Positions 8,308 to 17,336 of a stretch of DNA of 64,000 nucleotides are shown here, one piece after another. Source of the stretch: Mongoliibacter ruber. GTDB taxonomy: Bacteria > Bacteroidota > Bacteroidia > Cytophagales > Cyclobacteriaceae. The translations under genes were made by a program, and so were the position numbers. Below the pieces are notes generated by a model that was not told the DNA's origin, did no database searches, and was given only the letters and a program-made list of their open reading frames with translations. The stretch lies in assembly GCF_003003005.1 (NCBI RefSeq), contig NZ_PVTR01000009.1, forward strand, positions 110,428-174,427, in the 5' to 3' direction. Each line of letters starts with the position of its first letter. Positions within the stretch are counted from its first letter, which is position 1.

Positions 8308-8921
8308 AAGTATTGTTGGTGGATGATCATGCTATTCTTTTGGATGGGATAAAAAGCTTGTTGTCTCAGGAAGCATCGATAGATGTCATAGGAGAAGCCA
8401 ATTCAGCAGAACAAGCCCTAGAGTTATTAAAAACCAAGGCTGTGGATCTACTCATTACGGATTTTAACCTTCCCGGAATGGATGGCCTTAGCTTGGTCAG
8501 GTTGGTAAAAAAAATAAGCCCAAACATCAAGATCATAGTGCTGAGTATGCATGATGAAACCCATTTGGTGAAAGAAATTTTAAGAGAGGGGGTAGAAGGG
8601 TACGTACTGAAAAATGACTCTCACATCGAGTTAAAACTGGCCATTGAATATGTGAGGGAAGGTAAAATCTACCTCAGCAATAATATAAACAGAATCATCA
8701 TCAACAGTCTGAATTTCCCGGATGAAGACAGGCTTTTGACAGATAGAGAAAGAGAAATCCTCAAGTTAATCGCAAAAGAATATTCCAACAAAGATATCGC
8801 AGAGCAATTGTTTATTTCCGAGAGAACAGTGGAAACCCACCGGAAAAATATATTCCGAAAGACTAAAACTGGAACTTTGGTAGGTTTGATCAAATTTGCC
8901 TATGCAAACAACCTGATATAA
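8304..8921 (+). CDS. LuxR/NarL-family response regulator
   Basis: The 205-residue protein has a receiver domain (acidic Asp7/Asp8, phospho-acceptor Asp53 in 'LLITDFNLPGMDG') and a C-terminal LuxR helix-turn-helix (about 140-205, 'LTDREREILKLIAKEYSNKD'). Its ATGA overlap with the kinase gene shows coupling. It is the output of the TPR kinase. Target genes cannot be inferred. Confidence 0.95.
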   Translation: MKVLLVDDHAILLDGIKSLLSQEASIDVIGEANSAEQALELLKTKAVDLLITDFNLPGMDGLSLVRLVKKISPNIKIIVLSMHDETHLVKEILREGVEGYVLKNDSHIELKLAIEYVREGKIYLSNNINRIIINSLNFPDEDRLLTDREREILKLIAKEYSNKDIAEQLFISERTVETHRKNIFRKTKTGTLVGLIKFAYANNLI

Positions 8922-8927
8922 AAAATT

Positions 8928-8948
8928 GCCGGGAAGAATCTCCCCGGC
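8928..8948 (-). terminator. Terminator between convergent genes
   Basis: GCCGGG and CCCGGC form a stem. On the minus strand it is followed by AATTTTTTA, so it best serves the minus-strand gene ending at 8965. There is no T run on the plus side. Confidence 0.65.
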
Positions 8949-8964
8949 CTAAAAAATGATCGGA

Positions 8965-10047
8965 TTATTTACCCCCCTTGGCTCCGATTGCCAGTGTTTT
9001 TGCAAATTCCTGGCTGTACTTTCTAAACAAATGCCTGCTCGCATCCATGTACGCTTCTTTACTCATTTCCACGATGATAGGATCAAAATCAACATCCACT
9101 TTTCTTTTTAATGAAAAAAGTTGAGTGAATAAGGATTCACTTTTTTTCTTGTCCGTGTACAAATTGGCTTCATAAGGAATGTCAGAAACAAAATCCTCTT
9201 TTAAGGATACAGGTGCCGCTGGCATAGAACCGGATTTATCCACAATGCCCATATTGTTGTTTTTGATCTTCATTACAGGATAAACATTGTAACTGGCATC
9301 AGTGGAAGTGCTATTGTCAGAAGAGGTTACTTTGTAATAACCCACATTTGAAGTGGATACCCGCATTCTGCTTTTAAAATCCACATCCAACTCAACATTC
9401 GAAAAGTCAATGTCAAGATTTTGCATCAATATCACAGAATTGGATTCTTGCATGAGATTCTTGAGGTTTTTAATCAGGCCAATACCCATTGAAACTGACC
9501 TCAAATCTCCATTGTACATCATGATACCACCTTCAGGCAAAAACATCACCTTCCCATCCCCAACTTCTACTTCGGCTGTTTTGCCTTTAGTTTTTTCGGT
9601 TTTATTGCCAAACCTTTCTTTGATAGGAGCATAGGAATTGAATTTAACAAGCTCACCTAATGGCGTCACTTTGAATCCTGCATTCTCAATTTCTTCCTCT
9701 AGTATTTTTTGAAAATCGTTGGTTAGGCTCTGAAAATCTTCAGGACCCATATCCACACTAAGTATAGTCGTCACTTTTGCAGCACCGGATTTTCGTACAT
9801 AATTTTTATTGGTACCGACTGTGGCCAAGTTGTTTCTGACATTACTCAACTTGCTTTCTTGCTGGATTTTGACTGTTTCAATAAAGGTCTCAAAGCCAAC
9901 ACTCAATTGAGGGACAATAAAACCTTCAGCTCCCTTAATGTTTCTATTTTGGGAACCTTTAGTCCCTATGCCTTCAAATAAGTCTTGAGCAGAAACATTT
10001 AGGCTGACCATTATGCCGACTAGGCAAACTATTACTGTTTTCTTCAT
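8965..10047 (-). CDS. Exported protein of unknown function
   Basis: The 360-residue protein has a clear Sec signal peptide (residues 1-20, ending ...NVSAQ). The rest is soluble-looking with no membrane helices and mixed alpha/beta composition. Residues around 90-130 ('VTTILSVDMGPEDFQSL') and the 'DVDFDP' near the C-terminus are not motifs I recognise. The C-terminus is lysine/glycine-rich, with no type IX sorting domain. It has its own terminator and appears monocistronic. I do not recognise the family. Confidence 0.7.
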   Translation of the reverse strand: MKKTVIVCLVGIMVSLNVSAQDLFEGIGTKGSQNRNIKGAEGFIVPQLSVGFETFIETVKIQQESKLSNVRNNLATVGTNKNYVRKSGAAKVTTILSVDMGPEDFQSLTNDFQKILEEEIENAGFKVTPLGELVKFNSYAPIKERFGNKTEKTKGKTAEVEVGDGKVMFLPEGGIMMYNGDLRSVSMGIGLIKNLKNLMQESNSVILMQNLDIDFSNVELDVDFKSRMRVSTSNVGYYKVTSSDNSTSTDASYNVYPVMKIKNNNMGIVDKSGSMPAAPVSLKEDFVSDIPYEANLYTDKKKSESLFTQLFSLKRKVDVDFDPIIVEMSKEAYMDASRHLFRKYSQEFAKTLAIGAKGGK

Positions 10048-10178
10048 GATTGAGAATTTTGGGGGTTAAAAAGACATGAATAAATTCACATAGTAAAAGT
10101 CCCCAAATCAACCTTTTCAAAAAATACCCTTCTAATTGTATTTCCGTATACCCACCAGTACGGATAACCCTTAAAAAA

Positions 10179-12284
10179 TCAAGGCCTGACAATCAGTTTT
10201 CTGGTGATTTTTCTCCCTGTATCCGTTGTGAAATCCAAGATATACACCCCAGGATTCAGCAGTGGAAATTGAAAAGTATTACTTCTATTGGCAGGTATTT
10301 CCAGACCTTCGGCAATGACCTGCCCTAAGGTATTGACCACACGAAGATCTAACCGCTGTGTGCTGAGCACTGAAAAAGTGCCGGATGAAGGATTTGGGAA
10401 AACTTTGAGCAAGAGCTCTTCTCCTGGTATTTGTGGTGTGAGTTCATTTTTAAGAAACTCCAATCCTCCTCCAGATGAGCCTAACAGCAAATCCCGTGAA
10501 TTGTCAAATGGTCTTGGGATACTGCTGATGGAAGTAATCCGCCCTAACCTGCTCGGCAAAAAGTCTAGTGACGCTGACCCTCTGAGTTGCACAGTTTCCC
10601 TTTGATTTTGGTTCATAAAGTCATTGATATAGGTCAGCACTCCCCTTTGATCGACTGCATACAAAGAAGTTGTACCTTCTTGAACGATATGGATATTCAG
10701 GTTTCTATTGGCCGGATTATCAGAAAAACCCAAAAACTGCCGCTCCACCAATTCGAGCGAATTGAAATTATCCCTTGACTTATACAACACCAACTCACCT
10801 GTTTGTCTGGCCAACAATAGGTGATCTGTACCTTCGTAATTAAAAAGAGCTATTTGATCCAAAGGCGATGACTGAAGATTCGGGATTACTACCTCTCTTT
10901 TCTCAACAAAGTCAGCGCTTGAGCTTATATATATTTTTCTGGTCAAGGCAAAGTTGACAGTGTCAGTACCCACCAACCAATAATAGCGATTGCCCGCTGC
11001 ATTTTGGTATTCGAAATACTGCAAGTCGAGCAAATCAAAGGATGATAGTCCTAAGTAATCTTCGTCCAGCAGGGTCCATACATCTTCCGTGACACTAAAC
11101 CTGACCGCTTTGCCCACTACTTTTCCATTGAAAAATGAGTTGGCGGTCATGATCAATTCTCCATCACTGGCAAATCCTTTGAAGAATGGACGGGAATTCT
11201 CCCCTAAATCAAGTAGCTGATCTTGCAGAAAAGAACTAAATCCATTTCCTTCTCCTTTGAAAATATTGTTGCCATAATCAGCTTGAAATGTTGCTGCTGT
11301 GCCCGAAGCCAATGAACTCACCAGCAGGTTATTTTTCCACAAATACGCTGCATGGAAAATCGGGAATTCCGGGAGCCTTCCAAAACCAGGGAGCTCCAAT
11401 AGAAATTCATCAAAAACAGGATTTGAGTTGGCGCCTTTATTGGGCAAAAAGTATAAAGTATTGCATTCGTCTTGCCCCATCAGTAAATCCTTCACACCAT
11501 CTCCATCAAAGTCTGCATAAAGTAGAGAATGCCCCCCTGCATGTTCAATTCTCCCTTGAGGCAATTCTTCCTCCACCATTCCAATGGGCATTCCAGAACA
11601 GGTTATCCCAAAACTGAAAATCCCACAATCGCAGAATTCAAAACCTCCCCACCTTGCTTCCGGAAAGGCAAAACCATCGATATCAGGCATACCCTTCCGC
11701 TCCATACTGGTGTTTCGAAAAAACTCAACATAGTCACCTGAAGCAAAATTGAAGGTCAAAATATCCAAATCACCATCTCCATCAATATCAATAAATAGCG
11801 GTGTATCCAAATTATTGGCTGTAACATTACTACCGTTGTCCAAGCGTAGGAAATTCTGGGCAACCTCCCATTGAGGAATAGCTGAACCGGCAGGGGTTAT
11901 ATTTTTGTAGGCCTTTATTCCAAATGGACTGGAGGTGAAAAGGTCTTTTCGGCCATCTCCATCAAAATCCGCCAATACCAAAAAGCCATTGACATCGGAG
12001 GGGAAATAAAGTCCCATTCCAGGCAGAAAGTTAAATTGCTCCCCGTCAAAAGCAAAAACCAGAATCCTGCGGGAATTGATATCCCAGACCACCAACTCAT
12101 CCTTCCCATCTCCATTGGTATCCATTTCCTGAAATTGGGCCGCATTGATGCCAGGGGTAAAGGGCATAGATACTTGCCCCTCTGAGGTAGATACAGGTAT
12201 AGACTGATCAAAAGTGAAATTTTGCTGCCCAAATGACAAAAGACTAAAAAACAAAAATGAAACTGAAACTAAATACCTCATCAA
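10179..12284 (-). CDS. FG-GAP/VCBS-repeat protein secreted by the type IX system
   Basis: The 701-residue protein has a signal peptide (1-19) and several calcium-binding FG-GAP/VCBS repeats with D-x-D-G-D-G loops ('DTNGDGKDELVV', 'DFDGDGRKDLF', 'DIDGDGDLDIL', 'DFDGDGVKDLLMG'), which build an integrin-like beta-propeller. The last 75 residues are a Por secretion (type IX) sorting domain: 'VFPNPSSGTFSV', then 'LNPGVYILDF' and a basic 'TRKLIVRP' end. It is therefore exported and probably attached to the cell surface or released. Its ligand is unknown. Confidence 0.9.
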   Translation of the reverse strand: MMRYLVSVSFLFFSLLSFGQQNFTFDQSIPVSTSEGQVSMPFTPGINAAQFQEMDTNGDGKDELVVWDINSRRILVFAFDGEQFNFLPGMGLYFPSDVNGFLVLADFDGDGRKDLFTSSPFGIKAYKNITPAGSAIPQWEVAQNFLRLDNGSNVTANNLDTPLFIDIDGDGDLDILTFNFASGDYVEFFRNTSMERKGMPDIDGFAFPEARWGGFEFCDCGIFSFGITCSGMPIGMVEEELPQGRIEHAGGHSLLYADFDGDGVKDLLMGQDECNTLYFLPNKGANSNPVFDEFLLELPGFGRLPEFPIFHAAYLWKNNLLVSSLASGTAATFQADYGNNIFKGEGNGFSSFLQDQLLDLGENSRPFFKGFASDGELIMTANSFFNGKVVGKAVRFSVTEDVWTLLDEDYLGLSSFDLLDLQYFEYQNAAGNRYYWLVGTDTVNFALTRKIYISSSADFVEKREVVIPNLQSSPLDQIALFNYEGTDHLLLARQTGELVLYKSRDNFNSLELVERQFLGFSDNPANRNLNIHIVQEGTTSLYAVDQRGVLTYINDFMNQNQRETVQLRGSASLDFLPSRLGRITSISSIPRPFDNSRDLLLGSSGGGLEFLKNELTPQIPGEELLLKVFPNPSSGTFSVLSTQRLDLRVVNTLGQVIAEGLEIPANRSNTFQFPLLNPGVYILDFTTDTGRKITRKLIVRP

Positions 12285-12373
12285 TGCGCTTTCCTGTATG
12301 AACCTAAAATTAAACGTTTCTAAATGATATAGGATATAAGTAATCCGCTAATTTTAGAGAATTAATTGAGACC

Positions 12374-13672
12374 ATGGAAATAGAGAAATTATACAAGCTT
12401 TATCAAAGCTCCACCGGAGTAAGTACTGATACCAGAAATATCAAAGAAGGCAATATATTTTTTGCGCTTAAAGGTCCTAACTTCAATGCCAATGCATTTG
12501 CAACAAAGGCTTTGGAAACAGGCGCCATGCTTGCCGTTGTGGACGAAGAGGAACACGCCATCACTGGAGATGACCGGTATTTTTTGGTAGAAGATGTGCT
12601 GTCTACTCTGCAAAAATTAGCCAATTACAGAAGAAAGCAGCTTTCTATCCCTATAATTGGCCTGACTGGCAGCAATGGAAAAACTACATCCAAAGAATTG
12701 CTGCACGCCATTTTGAAACAAAAATATAAGACCTCCGCCACAGTGGGTAATCTCAACAACCACATCGGAGTTCCTTTGACACTGCTGGCTATTCCTGATG
12801 ATACCGACATGGCCATTATCGAAATGGGAGCCAACAAGCAAGGTGACATCAAAGAACTCTGTGACATTGCTGAGCCTACCCATGGTTTTATCACCAATAT
12901 CGGGAAGGCACACCTGGAAGGAATGGGAGGTCCTGAAGGTGTATTGAAGACCAAGACAGAACTTTTCCAGCATCTCAGGGAAAACAAAGGAACTGTATTC
13001 ATCAATTCCCAAGACCCCATACTTTCCAATATGGCCAAGCGTTTTGAAAATCCTGTCCTTTATCCTGCCAAAGGCGACTTCTGTGAGGTGATTTTTAAGG
13101 GGGCTAACCCCTTTGTAGAATTTAAAGTGGAAGGAGCTGAAGAAGTACACAGATCACAACTAATAGGAGCTTATAATTTTGGAAACATTGCCAATGCCCT
13201 CTGCATAGGCAAATATTTTGATGTGGCTATGGACAAAGCAGTAAGTGCAGTAAAGTCCTACAATCCTTCCAATATGCGCTCTCAATTGGTAGAAAAACGC
13301 AGTAACCTGATCATTTTGGATGCTTACAATGCCAACCCATCCAGTATGGAAGTAGCCATTGATACTTTTGGAAAAATGACAGGCAAAAAACACAAAATGG
13401 TTATTTTGGGAGACATGTATGAATTGGGAGAGAGCACCGTCGAGGAACATAAAAAGCTTGGTGAAATAGTATCTCAATACAACTTTGATAAGATATGCTT
13501 TACCGGAAAATATGTGCAGGCCGCTTTGGAATCGGCTCCCATGAGAGCATTGTATTTTCCTGATCCATTTTCCTTCCGCAATTGGCTTCAGGACTCTCGA
13601 TTTGAGGACCACCTGATCCTGATCAAAGGAAGTAGAGGAATGAAGTTGGAGGGTTTGGTGGATTTTATTTAA
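12374..13672 (+). CDS. murF: UDP-N-acetylmuramoyl-tripeptide--D-alanyl-D-alanine ligase
   Basis: The 432-residue ligase adds D-Ala-D-Ala to the UDP-MurNAc-tripeptide in the cytosol, the last step of soluble peptidoglycan precursor synthesis. The Mur ATP loop is 'GLTGSNGKTTSKELL' (about 97-110). 'GNLNNHIGVPLTLL', 'IIEMGANKQGDI' and 'DAYNANPSSM' are MurF signatures. Length is normal. It is isolated from other mur/dcw genes here and ends at a bidirectional terminator. Confidence 0.96.
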   Translation: MEIEKLYKLYQSSTGVSTDTRNIKEGNIFFALKGPNFNANAFATKALETGAMLAVVDEEEHAITGDDRYFLVEDVLSTLQKLANYRRKQLSIPIIGLTGSNGKTTSKELLHAILKQKYKTSATVGNLNNHIGVPLTLLAIPDDTDMAIIEMGANKQGDIKELCDIAEPTHGFITNIGKAHLEGMGGPEGVLKTKTELFQHLRENKGTVFINSQDPILSNMAKRFENPVLYPAKGDFCEVIFKGANPFVEFKVEGAEEVHRSQLIGAYNFGNIANALCIGKYFDVAMDKAVSAVKSYNPSNMRSQLVEKRSNLIILDAYNANPSSMEVAIDTFGKMTGKKHKMVILGDMYELGESTVEEHKKLGEIVSQYNFDKICFTGKYVQAALESAPMRALYFPDPFSFRNWLQDSRFEDHLILIKGSRGMKLEGLVDFI

Positions 13673-13687
13673 GGATAATATTCAAAT

Positions 13688-13744
13688 AAAAACCTGACAA
13701 GGTCGCTTTATAATTAAAATAAAGCGATTCTAGTCAGGTTTTTT
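13688..13744. terminator. Bidirectional terminator between convergent genes
   Basis: An outer stem AAAAACCTGAC/GTCAGGTTTTT (13688-13698, 13733-13743) and an inner 9-bp stem TCGCTTTAT/ATAAAGCGA (13703-13711, 13719-13727) make a long hairpin with T runs on both strands. It serves murF and the minus-strand gene at 13768. Confidence 0.9.
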
Positions 13745-13767
13745 AATCTGGGGTTTTACCCAATTTA

Positions 13768-14334
13768 TTATAAAGTTCCCCTGTTTTTCTTTTTCAAAAG
13801 CCAACCAAGTCTAAACTCAAATTCTATGGGCCAAATAGCTGAATTCCCAATATCATCAAAAATATAGGCAGGACCGATATTGAAGTAATATTGAATTACC
13901 CCCTCATTTCTTTGCAGGCCCCAATGGGGACCGATTTTAAAAGTATGAGGTGAATACCTTACAAAACTGGCAGTGATTTCAGGCCCTACATATTGGGCTC
14001 TCAGGGTCAGGTAATTTCCATTGTTGTTTTCAATAGATTTCCCCTTTGCCTTCCTTTTTTCAAAATTATAATACCTCCTGGCCTGTATATCATAAAAAGG
14101 CGCTAATTGAAGGAGCAATCCTGTGGAAATAGAAGGTTCTGTCAATGGTGGATGGCTCCCGGAATAAGTAATGCCTGCCTTTTGGGCTAGAGTAATCTTA
14201 GGACTTAGGCTTTTTTCAAATTCTAGACTTGGAGTAATGAGGTTAAGCTTCCATAAATCAACTGTTTGTGCCTCAGATTCAAAAGTTATAGCGGAAAGCA
14301 CTATAAATAAAATTATGATGGCGGTATATTTCAT
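13768..14334 (-). CDS. Exported protein of unknown function, possibly a small outer-membrane barrel
   Basis: The 188-residue protein has a signal peptide (1-22, ending ...ESEAQ). The mature part alternates polar and hydrophobic residues in short strands ('NYLTLRAQYVGPEITASFVRY', 'VIQYYFNIGPAYIF', 'WPIEFEFRLGWLL'), as in 8-stranded outer-membrane barrels. I do not recognise a named family. It is monocistronic. Confidence 0.65.
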   Translation of the reverse strand: MKYTAIIILFIVLSAITFESEAQTVDLWKLNLITPSLEFEKSLSPKITLAQKAGITYSGSHPPLTEPSISTGLLLQLAPFYDIQARRYYNFEKRKAKGKSIENNNGNYLTLRAQYVGPEITASFVRYSPHTFKIGPHWGLQRNEGVIQYYFNIGPAYIFDDIGNSAIWPIEFEFRLGWLLKKKNRGTL

Positions 14335-14521
14335 TTTGTTGTTTTATAATAAAAATTTCAGCAAAAATATGAGATTAGTTTATAATATATCATTAATCGA
14401 AAAATAAATTAGTTCAAAGTTGATGATATGGATCTATAAAAAGAAATGACAAGTATATTCAAGTTTGTAATTATTTTGCTCCAAAATGAACAAATAAGAT
14501 ACAAGTTCAATTATTAGAGGT

Positions 14522-15202
14522 ATGAGCAAAAATTACCTTTCATTTTTATCCCACCTGGCAGAAAACAACCACAAAGACTGGATGGATGCCAACAGAGACT
14601 GGTACCAGGAAGTTAGGGCTGAGTTTATTGATGATGTAGCTGAGCTTTTGGCAGGTATCAGCACTTGGGAACCAGCACTCAGCGCCTTCAAGCCCAAGGA
14701 TTGTGTGTTTCGCCAAAACAGGGATGTCCGATTTTCGGCTAATAAAGATCCCTACAAGACTAATTTGGCAGCTTATTTTTCAGTTGGGGGTAAAAAATCA
14801 AACGGCCCTGGGTATTACCTGCATATTCAGCCCGGAGGGAGTTTTATCGCTGGAGGTATCTGGATGCCACCCGCTGATGTCCTGAAAAATATCCGTCAGG
14901 AAATCGATTATTCGGGTGAGGAATTATTGAATATCCTGAATGAAAAAACTTTTAAGCAACACTTTTCAAGTCTAGAAGGTGAACAACTCAAAACGAGTCC
15001 CAGAGATTATGATTCCGCACATCCATATATCGATTTGCTGAGATATAAGAGTTTTATCGTCTCTACTCCGTTGGAAGACAAAGACATTTCTTCAGGTAAC
15101 TTTAAGACCAAAACTATTGACGCCTTTAGGGTGATGAAACCTTTCCACGACTTCCTTCACAAAGCCTCTGATGAAGCTGAAAGTGGAGAAGGATTGTTGT
15201 AA
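14522..15202 (+). CDS. DUF2461 family protein
   Basis: The 226-residue protein matches the DUF2461/TIGR02453 family: 'FLSHLAENNHKDWMDANRDWY' at the start, 'RQNRDVRFSANKDPYKTN' in the middle and 'GGSFIAGGIWMPP'. The length is that of the family. It is cytosolic and its biochemical role is unknown in the family. It appears monocistronic, convergent with the HAD phosphatase gene. Confidence 0.9.
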   Translation: MSKNYLSFLSHLAENNHKDWMDANRDWYQEVRAEFIDDVAELLAGISTWEPALSAFKPKDCVFRQNRDVRFSANKDPYKTNLAAYFSVGGKKSNGPGYYLHIQPGGSFIAGGIWMPPADVLKNIRQEIDYSGEELLNILNEKTFKQHFSSLEGEQLKTSPRDYDSAHPYIDLLRYKSFIVSTPLEDKDISSGNFKTKTIDAFRVMKPFHDFLHKASDEAESGEGLL

Positions 15203-15210
15203 TATCTCTA

Positions 15211-16023
15211 TTAAAGCAAAACCTCTTCAATTATCACCGCAACACCATCTTCTTTATTGCTCAAGGTGAGACGGTCTGCAATAGCTTTGACTTCTTCTCT
15301 GGCATTACCTACAGCTACACCCATGCCCACGGCTTCAAGCATTTCTATGTCATTATAATTATCTCCAAAAGCCATCACCGATTCCATTCCAAAGCCATAC
15401 TTTTTTTCTAACAAAAGAGCTAATGCCGAAGCTTTGGAAATAGATTTAGGTGCAATTTCAATGTAGGTATCCTTTGACCTGTAGAGATGCAAGTCCGTCC
15501 CCATTTGTTGCTCAGCATTACGAAAGAAAAATTCAATTTCCTCGGGAGGACCCATACACATGACTTTGTGCGCTCCTTTTTCCCCAGATTTCCACATAGA
15601 AAGGACTAGATCTGAAGGCTGAATTGTAGGCTTTACTCTGGTGTTTTTTGCCTCACGCTCTGCCCAAGAATCATACAAGGGTTCAAACCAGTCTTCTCCT
15701 TGATATAAGCTCACATGAACTTGAGTCCCTTTTGCTATTTTCACCAAGGCCTCACAATAGTCCAAGGGAATAGAAACATCATCAAGGATTTGCTTTTGCT
15801 CATCGTGAATAACGAAACCGCCATTGTAGCAAATCAAAGGTTCCCCTATACGCCCCATATCATGTTGCAGATGTCTCATGGCATCTGGCATCCTGGAAGA
15901 GGCAAGAATGATTGGGAAATCCTTTGGTAATTTGGCAATTGCTTGAAGTAATCTTTGAGACAATACCCTGTCCCCATTGAGTAATGTACCGTCTATATCA
16001 GTACAAATGGCTTTAATCTGCAT
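15211..16023 (-). CDS. Cof-type HAD-superfamily phosphatase
   Basis: The 270-residue protein has HAD motif I 'TDIDGTLLNG' (nucleophile Asp9, Asp11), motif II 'ILASSRMP', a C2-type cap and motif IV 'AFGDNYNDIEML' with 'GVAVGNA'. These define the Cof/YbiV group, which removes phosphate from sugar phosphates and cofactors such as FMN or PLP. The substrate is not predictable. The small membrane-protein gene ends 15 bp upstream, so it may be the last gene of that lipoprotein operon. Confidence 0.92.
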   Translation of the reverse strand: MQIKAICTDIDGTLLNGDRVLSQRLLQAIAKLPKDFPIILASSRMPDAMRHLQHDMGRIGEPLICYNGGFVIHDEQKQILDDVSIPLDYCEALVKIAKGTQVHVSLYQGEDWFEPLYDSWAEREAKNTRVKPTIQPSDLVLSMWKSGEKGAHKVMCMGPPEEIEFFFRNAEQQMGTDLHLYRSKDTYIEIAPKSISKASALALLLEKKYGFGMESVMAFGDNYNDIEMLEAVGMGVAVGNAREEVKAIADRLTLSNKEDGVAVIIEEVLL

Positions 16024-16038
16024 TAACTTTTCTAAATT

Positions 16039-16299
16039 TTAAAGAGTAAAATTTTCAAAAACACCGGTAATTGCTCCAAAACCTACCATCATCAAAACTA
16101 GAATTACTAAGCCAAAACCAATCAAATACCATATCAATTTTGCTTTTGCCCAGTTGGCCTTACTCGGGTTACCTTCCTTGTCAAAAGCCCATACAATCAA
16201 CATGATGAATCCCACAACAGGTATATTGGTAATCAAAATGGTGATTAACCAGTCTCCTGTATTCACTGGTGGATGCTTGAAACTTTGGTCAAAATTCAT
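16039..16299 (-). CDS. Small two-helix membrane protein
   Basis: The 86-residue protein has two hydrophobic helices (about 17-41 and 58-82) joined by a charged loop 'DKEGNPSKANWAKA'. I recognise no family beyond a resemblance to small Bacteroidota membrane proteins of this layout. Its start overlaps the stop of the upstream lipoprotein gene by 4 bp. Confidence 0.75.
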   Translation of the reverse strand: MNFDQSFKHPPVNTGDWLITILITNIPVVGFIMLIVWAFDKEGNPSKANWAKAKLIWYLIGFGLVILVLMMVGFGAITGVFENFTL

Positions 16300-16739
16300 A
16301 GCGTTGGGTTTTTAGTGTTTAACAAATCTTGAACATTAAAACTGTATTCATTCATGGCAAAGTTGTCCGGGTTGATAGGATCTGACTGAATGAATACGAT
16401 CTGGATTTCTTTATATTTTTTTATTTTGCTGTATTCTTGAGCATACAGTTCGGCACAGCGAAGCGCTATATTTTCCTGATTGTATTGTAAGGCAGGGTTT
16501 TTTCCATTGTAAAATCGTAGTTGCACAAAACTATGGTTCTCTCCATCCACATTACTCCTGTTCATATTGACCTCAACCCGTTCAAATTCCCCAAATTCAA
16601 GGATTTCTTCAGAGGGAAAATACCCTTCACCTACCATTTTACTAAATCCCCACATAGCTCCTTTGATAAGATTCTCCGGTTCACAGGAACATGAACTGAT
16701 CACAAACAAGATTACCAGTAAGGGTAGGGAATTTTTCAT
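16296..16739 (-). CDS. Putative lipoprotein of unknown function
   Basis: The 147-residue protein begins with a lipoprotein signal ('LLVILFVISSCS', lipid-bearing Cys at 17). The mature domain is about 125 residues of alpha/beta with no motif I know. Its ATG overlaps the stop of the RidA-like gene by one base and its own stop overlaps the next start by 4, so the three are one operon. Confidence 0.75.
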   Translation of the reverse strand: MKNSLPLLVILFVISSCSCEPENLIKGAMWGFSKMVGEGYFPSEEILEFGEFERVEVNMNRSNVDGENHSFVQLRFYNGKNPALQYNQENIALRCAELYAQEYSKIKKYKEIQIVFIQSDPINPDNFAMNEYSFNVQDLLNTKNPTL

Positions 16740-17245
16740 TATTTGGCGGCTACAGCTTCAACTTCTATGAGCAATTCAGGATTTGCCAAGGCATAAACGG
16801 CAATAGTTGACCTTGCTACTTTGTTTGGGTTTTCATCATTGTTGAAATACTCACCATAAGCTTTGAACCAAGCATCCCAGTCTATTTTACCATCCTTGTC
16901 TGGGGCTAGATAAACCCTCAGAAAAAAAACATCTTCAATAGCAAATCCTCCCTCATCCAAAGTTTCCTTGATTCTCTCCAAAATACCAATACTTTGTTCG
17001 TAAGTATCGCCAAATCTACCGTAGGTGCCAACTTCAGCATCAGGATCTTTAACAGGTGCCACCAATCCTGATGTATAAAAAATCTCTTTCCCTTTAGGGA
17101 TATACACACCTTTCAAAATACTAGCATCTGCTCTGTCATACCTTAGGATTTCTTTTTCTTCCTCTTCAATTGACGCATCGTTGTTTTGCGCGCAGGAAGT
17201 GATTAAGGAGAAAATTAAAAGGAAGCTTATTGGTAAATATTTCAT
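16739..17245 (-). CDS. RidA-family (YjgF/YER057c/UK114) lipoprotein
   Basis: The 168-residue protein has a lipoprotein signal (lipobox LITSC, Cys18) followed by a full RidA domain: 'EIFYTSGLVAP', 'EQSIGILERIKETLDEGG', 'VFFLRVYLAP', 'VARSTIAVYALA' with the conserved arginine, and a closing 'LLIEVEAVA'. RidA enzymes deaminate reactive enamines and imines, usually in the cytosol. Here the signal predicts an envelope location, which would need a different substrate. It is first in a three- or four-gene operon. Confidence 0.85.
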   Translation of the reverse strand: MKYLPISFLLIFSLITSCAQNNDASIEEEEKEILRYDRADASILKGVYIPKGKEIFYTSGLVAPVKDPDAEVGTYGRFGDTYEQSIGILERIKETLDEGGFAIEDVFFLRVYLAPDKDGKIDWDAWFKAYGEYFNNDENPNKVARSTIAVYALANPELLIEVEAVAAK

Positions 17246-17336
17246 AAGTATTGGTTTTTGGATTTGAAAAGGGCTTGCAAATACTTACAAGCCCCTCTTT
17301 CTATTTCAATCTAATGTCATTATTAATTGTGCACGA

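Noticed and set aside
12617-13150. Minus-strand open frame of 177 codons opposite murF
   Set aside because: Shadow frame of murF without promoter or protein-like composition.
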